Origin: Daedaleopsis sinensis
Lineage: Eukaryota; Basidiomycota; Agaricomycetes; Polyporales; Polyporaceae
DNA: 64,000 bases
Assembly (NCBI GenBank): GCA_033807695.1
Contig: CM066307.1
Coordinates: forward strand, 1,550,001 to 1,614,000
Reading direction: 5' to 3'
The notes beneath the pieces were generated by a model. The model saw only the letters and a program-made list of their open reading frames with translations. It did not search any database and was not told the DNA's origin. This document shows positions 23,995-36,600 of the stretch, piece after piece. Made by a program: the position numbers and the translations under genes. The stretch's first letter is position 1. Each line of letters opens with the position of its first letter.

Positions 23995-25877
23995 GATCGT
24001 TCCCATGGTCGAGGTGGTCCGCATCGTCCGCCGCTGCGGTCAGCGGCACGGTGTGCCTGTCGAACCATCGAACAGTCACCGTCAGACCACTGGACCGGGG
24101 GAAGACGCGGGTATGATGGGAATTGATTGGGCCCAGCGACGGAGGCGGCGCACGAAAGCACAAGAGGCCCAGCACTGAGTACTGAGCACTGAGTAAGTAC
24201 TGGGAGCCCGCCGGGAGCGCAGCGAACGCTTCTGCTTCTTGAGATGGTGATTTCCTCGGGCTGGAGGTGAGATGCCATCGCTGCGCGCTCGTCGGTGTCA
24301 TTCGAGGTTATTAACCCGCACCCGGACTAGTTGCTGATCAGTGTACAGCCGTCGCACTCCAGTGGAGATCGCTCACGAACGGCCTGAGGCCCTGCCAGTG
24401 TTGGCAGCTATTGGCAATCGGTGGCCGTCGGCGGGAGGGTGTGTGCGTTCGGAAGCTTTCATCATTGACCACCACCGGTTTCGTGATCAGGCAGGTGTGG
24501 CTCTGGGCGAACATCAAGTTGTTGGTCGTTCTGTGGGCTGGCGATGAAAATGCGGACGGGTTGTCGGTCGTGTACACACCCACGATAGGAGGAGGCAGTG
24601 AGAACTCACATCGCAAGGATGATCAGGGCTCCATGCGCCAAGTTCGCATCAAGTTGAGTCGTTGACAACCTTGGCTTGCAAGCATTCGCGTCCACAGTGC
24701 GCGGGCCCGGTCCGGTGCTAATGAGACAGCCATACGTCTAGCGTAGTCGTCTGCGTTCACTTATCTCGTACGAGCTTGACAGGTGTGTCACCGAGCCTTC
24801 GGCTGCAGGCAGGGCACCCGCCGACACCAACACGCAAGAATTCTGAGCTCAATATCTCGACCTCGTGGAATACCACTGGACACGACATACCAGTAGCCAC
24901 CGCACGCAATCCTCGTCCCCCAGAAGGCCGCCAGTGCACGGCGAGCCGCACGTTTGTCGAACAGGCCATTTACCGAACAGGAGCGAGCTAGCCGACACCC
25001 AAGGTCCGAGCCTGGAGCTGGCCAGACCGTACGGAGCGGGCACGGAGTGAACGCGGGCTGGCCAACGCGCGTCGCGCTTGGACACACCGTGGGGCGACGG
25101 CGCACGGGTCGACGTCGCCATCTTGCAGGGTCCCCCGCCTTCGATCTTGAGAGAAAGTGCAGGGTTGGAGGTCGGAGCTTGCAGGGAAACACCCAATCCG
25201 CATGCACGCAAGGATTCTGGCGCACCGCCAGCGGGGGCGCGTGCGAGCGGCGCAGAAATCGGTCTGAAGATGGAAGACGCTGCGAGAAGGGCCGATGCAT
25301 CGGTCGCCGTGGCGGGGAAGGCAAGGGCGTCCGAACGTTCGCCAACGAGTCCGACGGCGACGAGCCGTCGGCGCACGTCGCGACGCGCGCTCATGTGACC
25401 GCGCTGCGCGTAAGTATGATCACATCGTCCGATTGGGATCCTTCCGCTCACGACCCAAGAACCCTCTGTAGATTGAGTCCGAGGAGACGAAGAGATACCC
25501 ATGGATAACGTAGAGGTTGGATTTAATGCGGCGCAACCTGTTGCAAGGGTCGCGGGCGGACATGAACGTATACGACAGTACACGTCTCGCTAAGCGCTGC
25601 GGGGAAGCTTCGTGGGCGTCACCGTCGTGCGTGGGGTTATCATAACCGCCGGCTAGGGCGGACCTCCCTTTGGGAGCATGTACGGCGCGTTCACACTCGA
25701 GGACGCGTCGTGCCACCGTACCATATCATCACGCAAACGGTAGTAGCGACCACGGAATTCTGGGATATGCTTTCGACAAAATTGTACAAAGAACGTTCTC
25801 TATTCCACGCGATGACACTGGCAAGTTGGCTCATGAGATCATCGAGTCCTTGGTATCCTGCATGCTCATCCGCCCGC

Positions 25878-26235
25878 CTATTTCTTGCTGCTAGTGCTGT
25901 TGTTGGTGTTGCCAGAGGGCGACGTGTAAGAGCTGTAGCCCGTGCCGCTGTTGTAGTAGGTCGAGCCGTTGGTGTTGGAATAGTAGTAGCTACCATCGCT
26001 GAAAGAGAATCGTTGTTGGAATCATTCGCAAAGCACGCATAGATGCTGTTGAACGCACTTGTTGCTGTAATGATAGCCATGTCCGCCGCTCTCGCTGACA
26101 CGATGGTCATAGGAGTTACCCTGCACGGCGAGTTTCGTTTGAGCGAACAGCCGAGCTAATCATGGGGACACATACCTGGTCGTTCACACCACGGGAGGTG
26201 ACGTCGTAGCTCTTGCCGTAGTTGTCGGTGGGCAT
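25878..26235 (-). CDS. Small Tyr/Ser/Asn-rich conserved fungal protein (80 aa)
   Basis: Three exons on the minus strand (26235-26176, 26120-26059, 25998-25878) total 243 nt and join perfectly in frame to 80 residues. The protein starts MPTDNYGKSYDVTSRGVNDQ. It continues through a His/Tyr-rich middle (GHGYHYSNNDGSYYYSNTNG) and a NGSTYYNSGTGYSSY block, and ends with a Ser/Asn/Thr tail and KK. All introns have GT-AG ends. It has no Cys, signal peptide or membrane segment. I recall this as a widespread type of small uncharacterised fungal protein; the function is unknown. Its exons are too short to stand out as open frames. It is divergent from the aldo/keto reductase gene, 970 bp away. Confidence 0.8.
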
Positions 26236-26296
26236 GATGGTCGATGATGGTGGTTGTCGTGAAGGATTGAGCTCAGGGGGCCCCCGGGCGAGGGAC

Positions 26297-26304
26297 TTCA
26301 TATA
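26297..26304 (-). promoter_or_regulatory. Possible TATA box of the small protein gene
   Basis: TATATGAA on the minus strand lies about 62-69 bp upstream of the start codon at 26235. Confidence 0.4.
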
Positions 26305-27101
26305 CCACTGGCAGCAAACATATGCAAATAATGCGCGAGTGGCGGAAGACCAAGCCCAAAGGGTACGGTAGGTCTGAGTCCCTGTAGCTGCGGTAGTCTG
26401 GGCAGATAACATCACCGTGAAAGGGTTCCAAAGGACTGTGATTGAGATCATCGATAGGAGTCCTCAAGGCCTCACCGGTCATTGGTTACTTCATGACAGC
26501 GATTGGAAGAGGAGAGCAGTATGTACAAGCAATTTTTCTAGCAGATAGATGGCTGAACACGTATATCGCCTGCAAATGCTACGTACCCCGCTGTATACTG
26601 GCGAGTCAAGGATTGAGTAAGTTACAGTAGGTACTACGACGCGCTATCAACAAGAACAAACAACGCGCCTGTGGCTGTCAGATCGGCTCCGCACACGTGG
26701 TTTGTCCCTCTGTAATATTTTATCGTGCACTTCTTCACTGCTTGAACTCTCTGCTCAACATGATGCAACCTGTAACAGCCTACAGGCTACGGGCCCGGGG
26801 GTCCGCTCACATATTACAGACTCGGTGGGACCCAAGAGGATGTGAACAACTACGGCCCGGCGGAGGACCAGAGAAAGGGTCAGATGACCCTTGGTGGAGA
26901 ACTCTGACCCACGCCTATATAGCTTATGTACGCCCCTCCCCCGTGTGCGGCGCGCCGTTATCGATGCTGCAGTGGGTATCTTCGCCCGTCTGTGCGGGGC
27001 GACCGAACGCGCGGGGTGTAATTTTATCGGCTTTCTCAGCATCGTCATCGTCATCGGCGACAACGACTCGGCCCGCCAGCGGCACGATGGTGGACGTGCA
27101 C

Positions 27102-27108
27102 TATAAAT
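27102..27108 (+). promoter_or_regulatory. TATA box of aldo/keto reductase gene
   Basis: TATAAAT lies 98-104 bp upstream of the ATG at 27206. Confidence 0.55.
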
Positions 27109-27205
27109 TGCTGTACGAGAGGAGTCGTCCTCCGTCTCCCGTCTCGCCGCCATCGTATCCCCGATCTTGTCATCGACAGCAACCACTTAGACTACCAGCA
27201 CAACG

Positions 27206-29015
27206 ATGGCACAGGACAATCACCCGCAATACGACGCCAAGGGCATGCCGTTCCGGTTGTTGGGCAACAGCGGTTTACGCGTTCCGCTTTTCTCTCTGGG
27301 AGGATGTGCGTAGATCTCGGTTGCCTTCAAGTGTGAATTTGAGTATCGAGATTCATCATATGCGATAGGGTTGACTCTCGGCGGATCGGTGAAGGGCGAT
27401 CCGGTCAAGGTGCGTGTCCATTGCGGCGATCAGGACCCAACCATCGTGCTAATACGTCTGTATTATCCAGGAGATCATCAAGACGGCATGGGACAATGGC
27501 ATCAACATGTTCGATACCGCCGAGGCGTACGCCAATGGCCAGTCCGAAATCGAGATGTGCGTACTGTGCTACTCGGTCTAGAATCGCCCGTGTTGATTCT
27601 CCTCGAAGGGGCCGGGTCATCAAGGAACTCAACTTCCGCCGCTCGGACCTTATCGTGACCACCAAGTTATACTGGGGTACTCGCCGCGGTCCGAACGATA
27701 TGGGTCTCTCTCGGAAGCAGTGAGTCTATTCTCCGCGGTTCTCCAGGCCAGGATTCATGTGCCATCTCTAGTATCGTTGAAGGCACCCGGGCTTCGCTGG
27801 ACCGCCTGGGCTTGGAATACGTCGACGTCATCTTTGCGCACCGTGCAGACCATACAGGTCAGTGCATCAACCTAGTGCGAAAGCACGAATCGGCGGATGC
27901 TGACAACAGCATATATTCGTCCAGTCCCTATGGAAGAGGTCGTTCGTGCATTCAACTTCGTCATTGAGAAGGGCTGGGTGAGTTTTCACGGTTTATACGC
28001 GTACATTTGTTTACGGAGCTATCCGCGTCTCTAGGCGCTATACTGGGCAACTTCTGAGTGGTCGGCACAAGAAATTGAGGAGGCGCACCGTGAGTCCAAC
28101 TACTCCATCCGCATATATGCAGTGCAACTCACAACGCGTGGCATCCAGACATCGCTACCAAGCTGCACCTCATCGGCCCCATCGCTGAGCAATGCGAGCA
28201 TCAGTACGACCTCTCCTTACATAAAATCGATCTCTTCCATAACATTGCTCTTACAGCCTGCTCCACCGCGAGCGTCCTGAGCGTGAATATGCGTGAGTAA
28301 CATGCTATTGGCTGCGAGTACGCCATGCGAATGATGTCCCACTTGTAGGCCCCTCTATCGCAAGTACAATCTCGGGACCACGGTGTTCTCCGCCCTCGCT
28401 GGAGGCATCTTGACTGGCAAGGTGCTGTATCATTGCGGCCGGAACGTATTGCCCAGTGTCACTGATGATGCCTCCTTTCAGTACAACGACGGCGCGGTAC
28501 CAGATGGTTCCCGCCTTGACGTCCAGAAGGACCCTCAATTTAAGAAGAAGGTTGAGTTCCTTAACTCTCCAGAAGGCCAGAAGCAGATTGCGACCATCCG
28601 ACAATTGTCGGACTTCGCTGAGAAAGGTTTGTTCTCACCCCTTTGGCTCTTCCCCGATCATCGTTCATCCTGCTCACCGCATGTATGCACACTCAGAGCT
28701 CAACTGCAAGGTGTCTCACCTCGCGCTTGCGTGGGTCGCGCGGAACCCGAACACCTCGACCGTCATTCTCGGCGCGTCTAAGCCCGAGCAGGTCCTGGAT
28801 AACCTCAAAGCGCTGGAAGTCATCCCTAAGCTCACGCCCGCTGTGCTCGCGAAGATCGAAGAGATTGTTGGCAACAAGCCTTCGCCTTGGGTACGTGCTT
28901 GCTTACGGTACGAGAGCCTGAGGCTGATTGACATTGTCCGATGTTCTCTTACGTCCCCCAGCCGACCTATGGCCGCATGGAATTGGATCCGTTGTCGAAG
29001 CTGAATAAGCTGTGA
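27206..29015 (+). CDS. Aldo/keto reductase, potassium-channel beta-subunit type
   Basis: Cytosolic NADPH-dependent oxidoreductase of the AKR family that includes voltage-gated K+ channel beta subunits (AKR6) and fungal relatives. The start MAQDNHPQYDAKGMPFRLLG leads into SGLRVPLFSLGGW. Catalytic Asp and Tyr lie in NMFDTAEAYANG, catalytic Lys in LIVTTKLYWG, and the His position in DVIFAHRADH. YWATSEWSAQEIEEA and IGPIAEQCEHH follow. The C-terminal cofactor site is shown by VILGASKPEQVLDNLKAL. The product is about 345 residues and ends LDPLSKLNKL. At least nine short introns interrupt it. No membrane segment. The physiological substrate is unknown; a direct role in ion channels is not established for fungal members. 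Confidence 0.92.
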
Positions 29016-32000
29016 GTCGTCATACTTACGTAGAAAGTCGAAGGTGCGTGCGCTTCGCGGGCTTTACTGGAAGGAACTAGTCCTCACGTCGCGCTCATCG
29101 CAGTCCCTCATGTAACCTCACTGTACAATGCCGTATCACGTACTTCTCCCACAAGCATAGGGTGCGAACGCACCCGTGACAGTCTCCTTATCGTGAGCCT
29201 TCGCAAGATGTCCAATCGCAGGGCTCTAATCGCCCTGCGCCGGCCGTCAAAAGTCTTACCGGCCTCCGGTCTGCATGCATCAAACCCACCGATACCGATA
29301 GCGTTACGCCAGCCATCTGCCTCTCCCTCCTCCCGAGAAGCCTCACAAGCTCCCCTGACGGATCCGGGTGCAATGATCGCGCCCCTCCATTTAGTCAACG
29401 AGCTCCGACGGGCTGCGCGCACGGCGTCAAGAAGTAATGCCGGACCTGCGTCGCCCGCTGCCGCTGACCGTTCTTGAAGCCTACGCATCTCGGGGTGGTT
29501 CGAAGCCCCCAGACGTCCGTCACGGTTCTCCGTTCTCCGTCCCCATACGGCGTGGCGCGGCGCGGCGCGGGGGCTGACGTGGACGTCCAGGACGTCTGCT
29601 GCGTGATGCTCAGCGTTCTCCGTCGAACTGCATCTTACGCACTCCCGCGCGAACCGTCGGTCGACGTTCGACGTTCGACAGATAGTCACAGTGCGAAACG
29701 CCGCCGCGGGCTCTAGCTTTGTTCCTTTTTTTGTCTCGGACGCGTCGAGGACGTAGAAGGTTGCACTGCAGACCCTGCCAGTGCCACTGCTTCATGACCA
29801 AGAGGATGCCGGCATCGCGCGTTGGAAGTGGACGGCTGCGAATGTTCAATGCACTGTACGTTCCGATCGGTTGACATCTCGCGAATAGTACTGCTCCCTT
29901 GACTTGACCACAGGCCCCAGGGACTCAGAGGGACTCCGAGAGTCTGAGAGAGCGGTCGCCCGCTACCCGCACGTACGTACATCTTATCCAGGATGTACAT
30001 AGGTGTGCAAATCACCAGTAGTGCATCGCACCAGAGGTCCTAAGCGGTCCCTACTGGATGCGCGTCGGAGGGGCTCTCGTCCGCTCATATCTTGACGGCG
30101 CGCGCACCCCGAGCGCACTGGCAGGCCCAGCGGTGTGTATACGTTGACAACAGATTGCGCAGCATCTTCGGTAGGGGCTCTCCAGAGTCTCCACCGAATC
30201 TGTCAGTGTCTCAGGAGCAGGCAGTCCGGACTCGGACGTAACGTCAACGAGCCTTCCTCCACAATTGGCGCGCCAAGTATGAGTATGTTGCACATCTGAG
30301 ACTGAGACTGAGTCGCATGCCAGTGTTGCGACGTCGGATTGGCACAAAGGTTCACGCGCACGTACTAGTATACAGCTACATACGAACCATGCACTGTATG
30401 TCTTGAAGACCTCCAAAATTCCGAGTCAGACACATGTTTGTGCACCCCTCGCCTTGCCGGCTACGTACTATCTGGATCTAGTAGATATGTACTTTGATTC
30501 TTGAGGCCTTGGGGGTTTGAGCTGGCAGTCCCGGGGGCAGCGGGAATTGTCGTGAGTACTGCCCGCTCATGATGCTGTTAAACCTAAGACACATAGCAAC
30601 GGAGGCTCTGCCAGTGGACGTGCACGAACACAAGGTAGTCGGTCGTGATAACTTCGCATGAGATCATGATCATCCCTACGATGCTTGTAGCATGAAGGCT
30701 TACTAGTACTTCTCGCTCGTCATCATCAGCCTGACGGGCGTCGTGCACACTTACTAGTGCCAACTACGTATACTTTGTTAGCACACGCGTGCCAGACACC
30801 CAAATAGTCCATCCGGTCCAATGTCCGAGTCTCCGAGCCCACGCACTAGTGTGCGCATGCGCACCCCGCCCGTGTACCTAAGGATGGCCAAGATCGGAAC
30901 CGTGGTCACGGTGGTGTGGAGCTATCATCCAAGTTATTTGCTACAGCATACCTACATGCTGCAGCACTACCACAGGACTATGTATACACGTACATGATAC
31001 ATACGACGTTCGCCGTCCACACCTGGTCCACACGCAAGCGGTGCTAACGCCGACGCCGACCATATGGGGCGCGCCAGGCACACCGCGTGGTCCGCGCGGA
31101 GGGCGTGATTTGCGCTGATTTCATTTGCGCCGTTCGCGTTATTGGCCGACGCTGGGCGCGCGTGCACCAAGTCGCTTGGAACTTGGAAAGATTTGAAGCT
31201 GCTGGAACTTGGAAGTACTTAGCAACTTGGAAGATGCTGACTCGGGCACGAATCGATGCGGGGCGATCGCTCAAAACGGTGGTTTGTGCCAGTTTGTGGG
31301 CAGTGGGCCCCGCGGAGGATGCGGACGGACGATAGAGCCGCATGCGCATCGCGCGTGGGGTGGGCGTCGCGGCGCGTCGTGTCCGTGGGCACACGTCTCG
31401 TTGGCTTCGCTTGGAGCGCACTGCGTGGTGCAGACTTGCTAGCTCTCGGAGGCTCTCGAAGGACGGGGACGGGGAGGTGGGATCAGCAACGATCAGCATT
31501 AGTTCGCAAAATTAAAACGCTGCGCAGGTCCGTAACGATGTGCGGGTGGAAGGTCGTATGATCGTAAGTCGCTGATGTGCCGGGCGGACAATCGAATGAT
31601 GTCATGGAGAACCGTTCGGGCAGTGGAATCACTAGAATGTGGGATGGGACTGGTGTAAATGATGTCCTAGGATGTCCTATGGTTGCAACTTGCAATTGCG
31701 GCAATTTCGGCTATGCGCTGCGGCAGAGAGCAGCCCATATGGCGAGCTGTTCGCTCGAGCTCGACGGTCGGCTGGAGAACCAGCAAAGACCGTGTGCGTT
31801 TAAGAAGATCCGCTGCTTCTCGGACTTCGACCGCATTGGCGACTATAAGTGTTAGCTCAAGCTGTGGGAGCATTCGTAGCAGTATGCGCATGCCCTCGCT
31901 AATATCGAACGCAGGCAGCGGACAGCGATGACGCACGAGCTGGTGTGTGGGGGCCGGCCTGGTAGGGTGTTTTCCGGGCCTAATGCTTCCGATCGTACTG

Positions 32001-33638
32001 ACTAGTACTGCGCACACCGTCGCAGCCTGAAAGCGTTCGCACCGCTGGGAAGCCCGGGCCCTACAATTGAACTGTTATTTCCGCTGGGAGTACCGAGAAA
32101 GGCTCTCGGTCGTAGTGCTATGTTGTATGGTGAGGATCGATTGAGGCCGGACGGAAGAACTGTGTGCAACATACTTACCCAGGCATCGTAATGGCAGATA
32201 GCTAGGCCTCGGCGGGAGACTTGTTGACCCGCGCCGCCATCGATTCTTTGTCGGGAGCCGCGGCATTCTTGCTATATGTCCTTCATATTCTCACTTGTTC
32301 GCCTCGGCCCTCTATGGAGGCTCTCGGGATGCCTTGGATAAGTCAAAGACCGCTTGATTATGGATTTTGCGCGCATGTGCTTTGCCGTCTAATTAGACAG
32401 TAGGGTACCCGCCAATAGCGGCTAGCCTACTCCCACTGGCGGGTGGGAGTGTTCACGTTCAGGCCTCAGGCCTCAGGAGCGGGGACCGCCGCCCGTGCAA
32501 TCGGTGCTCGATGCTTGGCTGCTTGACAGTTCGCATTGCGCGAGGTGGGAGGAGAGGAATGATGTGATGGGGCTCGGTGCCGGAGGTTGTGCGACCGATA
32601 GGATGCGGTCCCACGGCGAGCCAGGTGATTCTCATGCATGAGGTGCGGTTGCTCTTGCGGCACCGTCCGCGTAGGTATGGCTTACGGCGTAGGTGCGCAT
32701 TGAATATCAAACGGTCTGGGTGGACTGTGTAGGGTACTGACGTCGGACAAGGGGGATCTGCAGAAGGACTTCGAAGATGAAGGATATTCCGGGGATTGCG
32801 TCGATGGGATCAGAATCATGCAAGTGTTTGAGGCGAGAATGGCTTTAGTGTCGGAGGAACACATCATGATGCATTCTTACCTAGTGATATCGCGCGCAGC
32901 TCGCAGCTACGTTCGAGTGCTATAGATCGTGAAGAGATCTCGACTTGGATCAAATCGTATTTCACCTAGCGGTGCGGGAGTTGAGGGTGGTAGTGATGCT
33001 TGTACATAAAGACGACGTCGCTGGCGGTGATGCGACGTACGAGTGTGTCGTTGGGCAGGGGAGAGCGAGTGAGATGAGCGGGAGGAAGCTGGAGGAAGGT
33101 GCGAGCGCACGGGCCAGTAGGCCAGGGACCGGGCGATCAGATCGGGTCGGGCGGATGTCAGCCACCCTCATGGGCTCTCAACACAATAAGCCCAAGGCGC
33201 CCTCGTCTCCCTCTTGTCTACGGATGCGCGATGAGCTAGGACGAGCTCTTCATCTCTCTCTTCCACCACGACCACCACCGCGACACCCCACGCCGCCCCC
33301 GCCCACTCCTCCTCCAAGACCGCCCGCGAGACACGGCGGAGAGAACAGTAGCGCGTGATTAGGTCTCAGTACCCTGCGGACGGACTCCACAGGAACGGGA
33401 AAGTGCTTCAAGTTCCTATCGAGGAAGACCCAACACCGCACTTCTCTATCGCCGCGCGCGGGGGACTAGCGCAGATTGGACCCCATTCTACACCTGACAC
33501 ACCTGTGCAAATTTAGTTTTCGCGCGAGGCCTTCTCCCATACTTGGCCTATCTCTCGGCAAATGTCCAGCACACTAATAGGTGATTTCCTGGTCAGTCGC
33601 CCTTGTATCCTCCTGCTTTCCTCCAACGCTCATGTCCC
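29016..33638. other. 4.6 kb gap upstream of the PX-PB1 gene
   Basis: No gene confidently recognised. It holds a local AACTTGGAA repeat cluster (31180-31232). A minus-strand frame at about 32960-33110 looks protein-like (contains ITASDVVFMYKHHYHPQL) but has no start or homology I can support. No tRNA was recognised; one TTCGAAGCCCC match at about 29498 lacks tRNA context. Confidence 0.5.
31180..31232 (+). repeat. Three copies of AACTTGGAA in 53 bp
   Basis: Exact copies at 31180-31188, 31206-31214 and 31224-31232, spaced 26 and 18 bp apart, in the gene-poor gap. Confidence 0.8.
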
Positions 33639-36600
33639 ATGGCTCACCAGGGTGGTCCCGGCACTGGCGCACTCGGCGGTCCCCCCTCTGGACACGTACG
33701 TCCTCATCTCTCTCGCGCCGCTGTAGCCTTTCGTGCGCGTATGCCCAAGTCTGCTATCTGCCTCGCTGCGATCTCGTAAAAGGCGCACGGAGCGCGCGTC
33801 GGTGCACCTGTATCCCGCAACGGATCGCGACCGCGGGCAGAAGCACGCGTGGCATACCCACACCAGCCGTGCCGTACCTCTTTCCTGACAGCTTGTCCTG
33901 ACCACGCACTCCACAGAATTACAAGAGAGCAGTCTATCGCCCCCCTCCCAAGGAGTTCTACGTCGATGTCCTTCCCCCAACTAAGTTCGGTGAGTCCTCA
34001 CGCGACACGCCCCTCTTCCCCCGAAACTCAGCCCTCTACCAGGCTCTGGGTTCTGTTATGGCATGCGCATAAGCCCCATCCAGACTGACGAGACCGACAA
34101 CCGCTCAACTCGGTCCGGCTCGTCACATCACGAGTACGACGTTTGGCGGCGATGGGAAGACTGCCTCTGGTTCCAGGAGATACTCGAGTCAGAGTATGCA
34201 CTCATGGCGCGCCAGAAACGCTCGCGATTAGCTGCAGGCAAGGGGGTGAAGAAGAACGGCGTCTACATTCAATCAGACCAAGCCGCGTCCTTCGAGTCGT
34301 TGCCCCCAGGGCCGGACGCGAACTCCATTGCGAAGGATATCCATTCGGTCATCCCGAGGCTAACGAAAAAGGGGACGCTCTTCAAGGCGAGTCACAGCAC
34401 GATCGAGCAACGCGGTCGTGAGTTTGAGGCTCTCATCCACGCCCTATTCCAAGCAGACGTCCCGATGCTCGTCAGAGAGCTCCGCGAAACCCGTTTAGTG
34501 CGCGACTTCTTCGGCTACTGGCGCAGGGACCTTGACCATGACCGGAAACGACAATCACTGTCCGGCAAAGGCACTTCAAATGCACGTCACTCTGTCGCGA
34601 GTAGCGTGTTTTCCATGTATTTCTCCGCATCTTCACTCTCCCTCCACCAACCCAATAACACCTTCGCCGACCTTCCCCCGAGTCCCGCCGTCCCTAACTT
34701 ACACCAATCGCCCACCTCTCAGGATGCGTCTCGCCGCAACTCCATTCAGAGAGATGAGCCCAGGCGACGGTCGACAGGCCGCGCGCCTGCCAACTATGCT
34801 CACTCTGACTCGTCCGCGTCCACCATGAGCGTCGCCAGCTCCTCGCGCGGACCTCCACCACACTCGCCCGCATCACAGCCGCAGGACCTAACGTTCTTCG
34901 TATCAGAGCGCGGCTCGCTCGCGCTCAACGTCGTCGAAGACGATGACGAGCGCGCAGAGTATATCAACACCCCCTTGTCCGCTCCCGCGCGCGTACACTC
35001 ACACCCATGGACCCGGGATCCCGACAGTCTGTTCCCATCCCATGACGAGGAGATCTTTGTGCCGGATACAGCAAAGCCCCGGCAAGACCCCGGCGCCGGC
35101 GAGTTCCATCACGGCCTGCAGGCGCTCCCTGAAGATAGCGAGCTTATACCGGCTTCGCCCGCGAACGTCTCCGCCTCGCAGCACAGTGAAATCGAGGAAG
35201 TCTCAAGGGTACCATCCAGGAGACCGCGCAACAACTCGTGTCCGGATAGGACGAACAGGCAATGTCTGTTCATTCCCGCGGAACAGCCACGCGCTGCCCA
35301 GATGGGTGGCTTGTCTGTCCTCGATGGGCTTCATCTGGACACGACAGACTCGCTCCGCGTACCAGCTGCGCGAGGGATGCGCCCATCTCCGGTGGAGGGA
35401 GACCACGCAATCCCACGCACGCCGACAACGGCCTCGTCCTCGTCGCGCACGTCATCCGTAGCGCTCTCGAACTTCTCGTACTGCACGGACCAGTCCAACC
35501 GCTCCTCATGGCGGACGTCGGTGGCGTCCGACAAGAGCTACGCCCAGTCATTCGCGACGAGCTTCGCCAACGGGTCCTGCGCCGAGTTCGACAGGCAGTC
35601 GCAGTACTCGTTCGCGACGAGCTTCGCAAACGGCTCGTGTGCGGAATTCGACCGTGACCGCGGGCGCACCGCACGGCACTCTATCGCGTCACTGGCGTCC
35701 GTAACGTCGAGCGGCAGGCGGACCGCGCTCGGCCACAGGGACTCGATGACCACGCTCGGCTCGATACTGTCGGACTTGTCGATAGACACCAGCACAATGG
35801 GTCGGAGCGTCACCCCTCCTCTTAGCGGGTCGCTCCGCAGATCGCTTTCGGCAGGCAGCAGGCGACCGACAAGCATCCTTGCGACTCTTGGAGGGCAGGA
35901 GGACTGGTATGACCAGCAGGAAGACCTACTGGACGCGTACTTCTACGGTGAGTACTCTGATTCCCGTTATCGCTGGGGGCACCCGTCGTCCACCCTTCCT
36001 TCCGTCTTCCCGGATCTCGCATACGGTGTCCCTTCTTCTGTCCATCTGTGCCCCTAGAATCTCCATCTCGCGATTGACAACAGACTGACTGGACTCTCCC
36101 CTGCCCTAGATCCTGGCATGCACGCCACCATGCCGCCCATGCGTCTCGAAGAGCGCACCCCCTCCCAGGTCCAGGTCCAGGCCTCACCCCCGACCCCGCA
36201 ACCCCTCCCGCAACACCGCATGGAACTTGCGGCCCCGCCCACACCCGACCGCTTCCCCAAGCCGTTCCAGGACCGGCCCCCAGGCCAGTTCCACCTCCCC
36301 TGGTCCCCGCCCTCGACCCCCGCCCGTCCTAGCACGAGCGGCGGCGTAGTCAACGTCAACGACCCCACGCCCCGCCCCGCGCGCCCGAACACGAGCAGCG
36401 GCATCGTCCACACCCCGCCCAGCCCGGTCAATGTCATGATCCCGAGCCCGAGCACGAGCACGCGCTCGCCGCCAGGGAGCCCGCTGAGCGCGACGGCGGA
36501 CAGCCTCACGCTCAAGGCGGTCCTCCAGGACAGCATCGTGCTCCTGCGCATATCGCGCGGCGCGTCGCTCGCGGAGGTGCGCACGCGCCTGCGCGACAAG

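Larger units (their letters stand above)
19613..25877. other. 6.3 kb gene-poor, GC- and repeat-rich gap
   Basis: Lies on the 5' side of the GATA factor and holds its leader and promoter. Long open frames occur on both strands (for example 20023-20853 and 22997-23902), but they overlap each other, are dominated by Arg, Pro, Ala, Gly and Ser or by repeats, and show no domain. I see no transposon motifs. Many short tandem repeats occur between 21.6 and 24.2 kb (listed separately). A long non-coding transcript or distal control region is possible but not shown. Confidence 0.6.
26236..27205. other. Divergent promoter region
   Basis: Separates the small protein gene (-) from the aldo/keto reductase (+). 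It holds candidate TATA boxes for both. No coding region is supported. Confidence 0.55.

Noticed and set aside
29490..29510. T-arm-like GGTTCGAAGCCCC, possible tRNA
   Set aside because: No acceptor stem, D-arm or anticodon arm could be folded around it.
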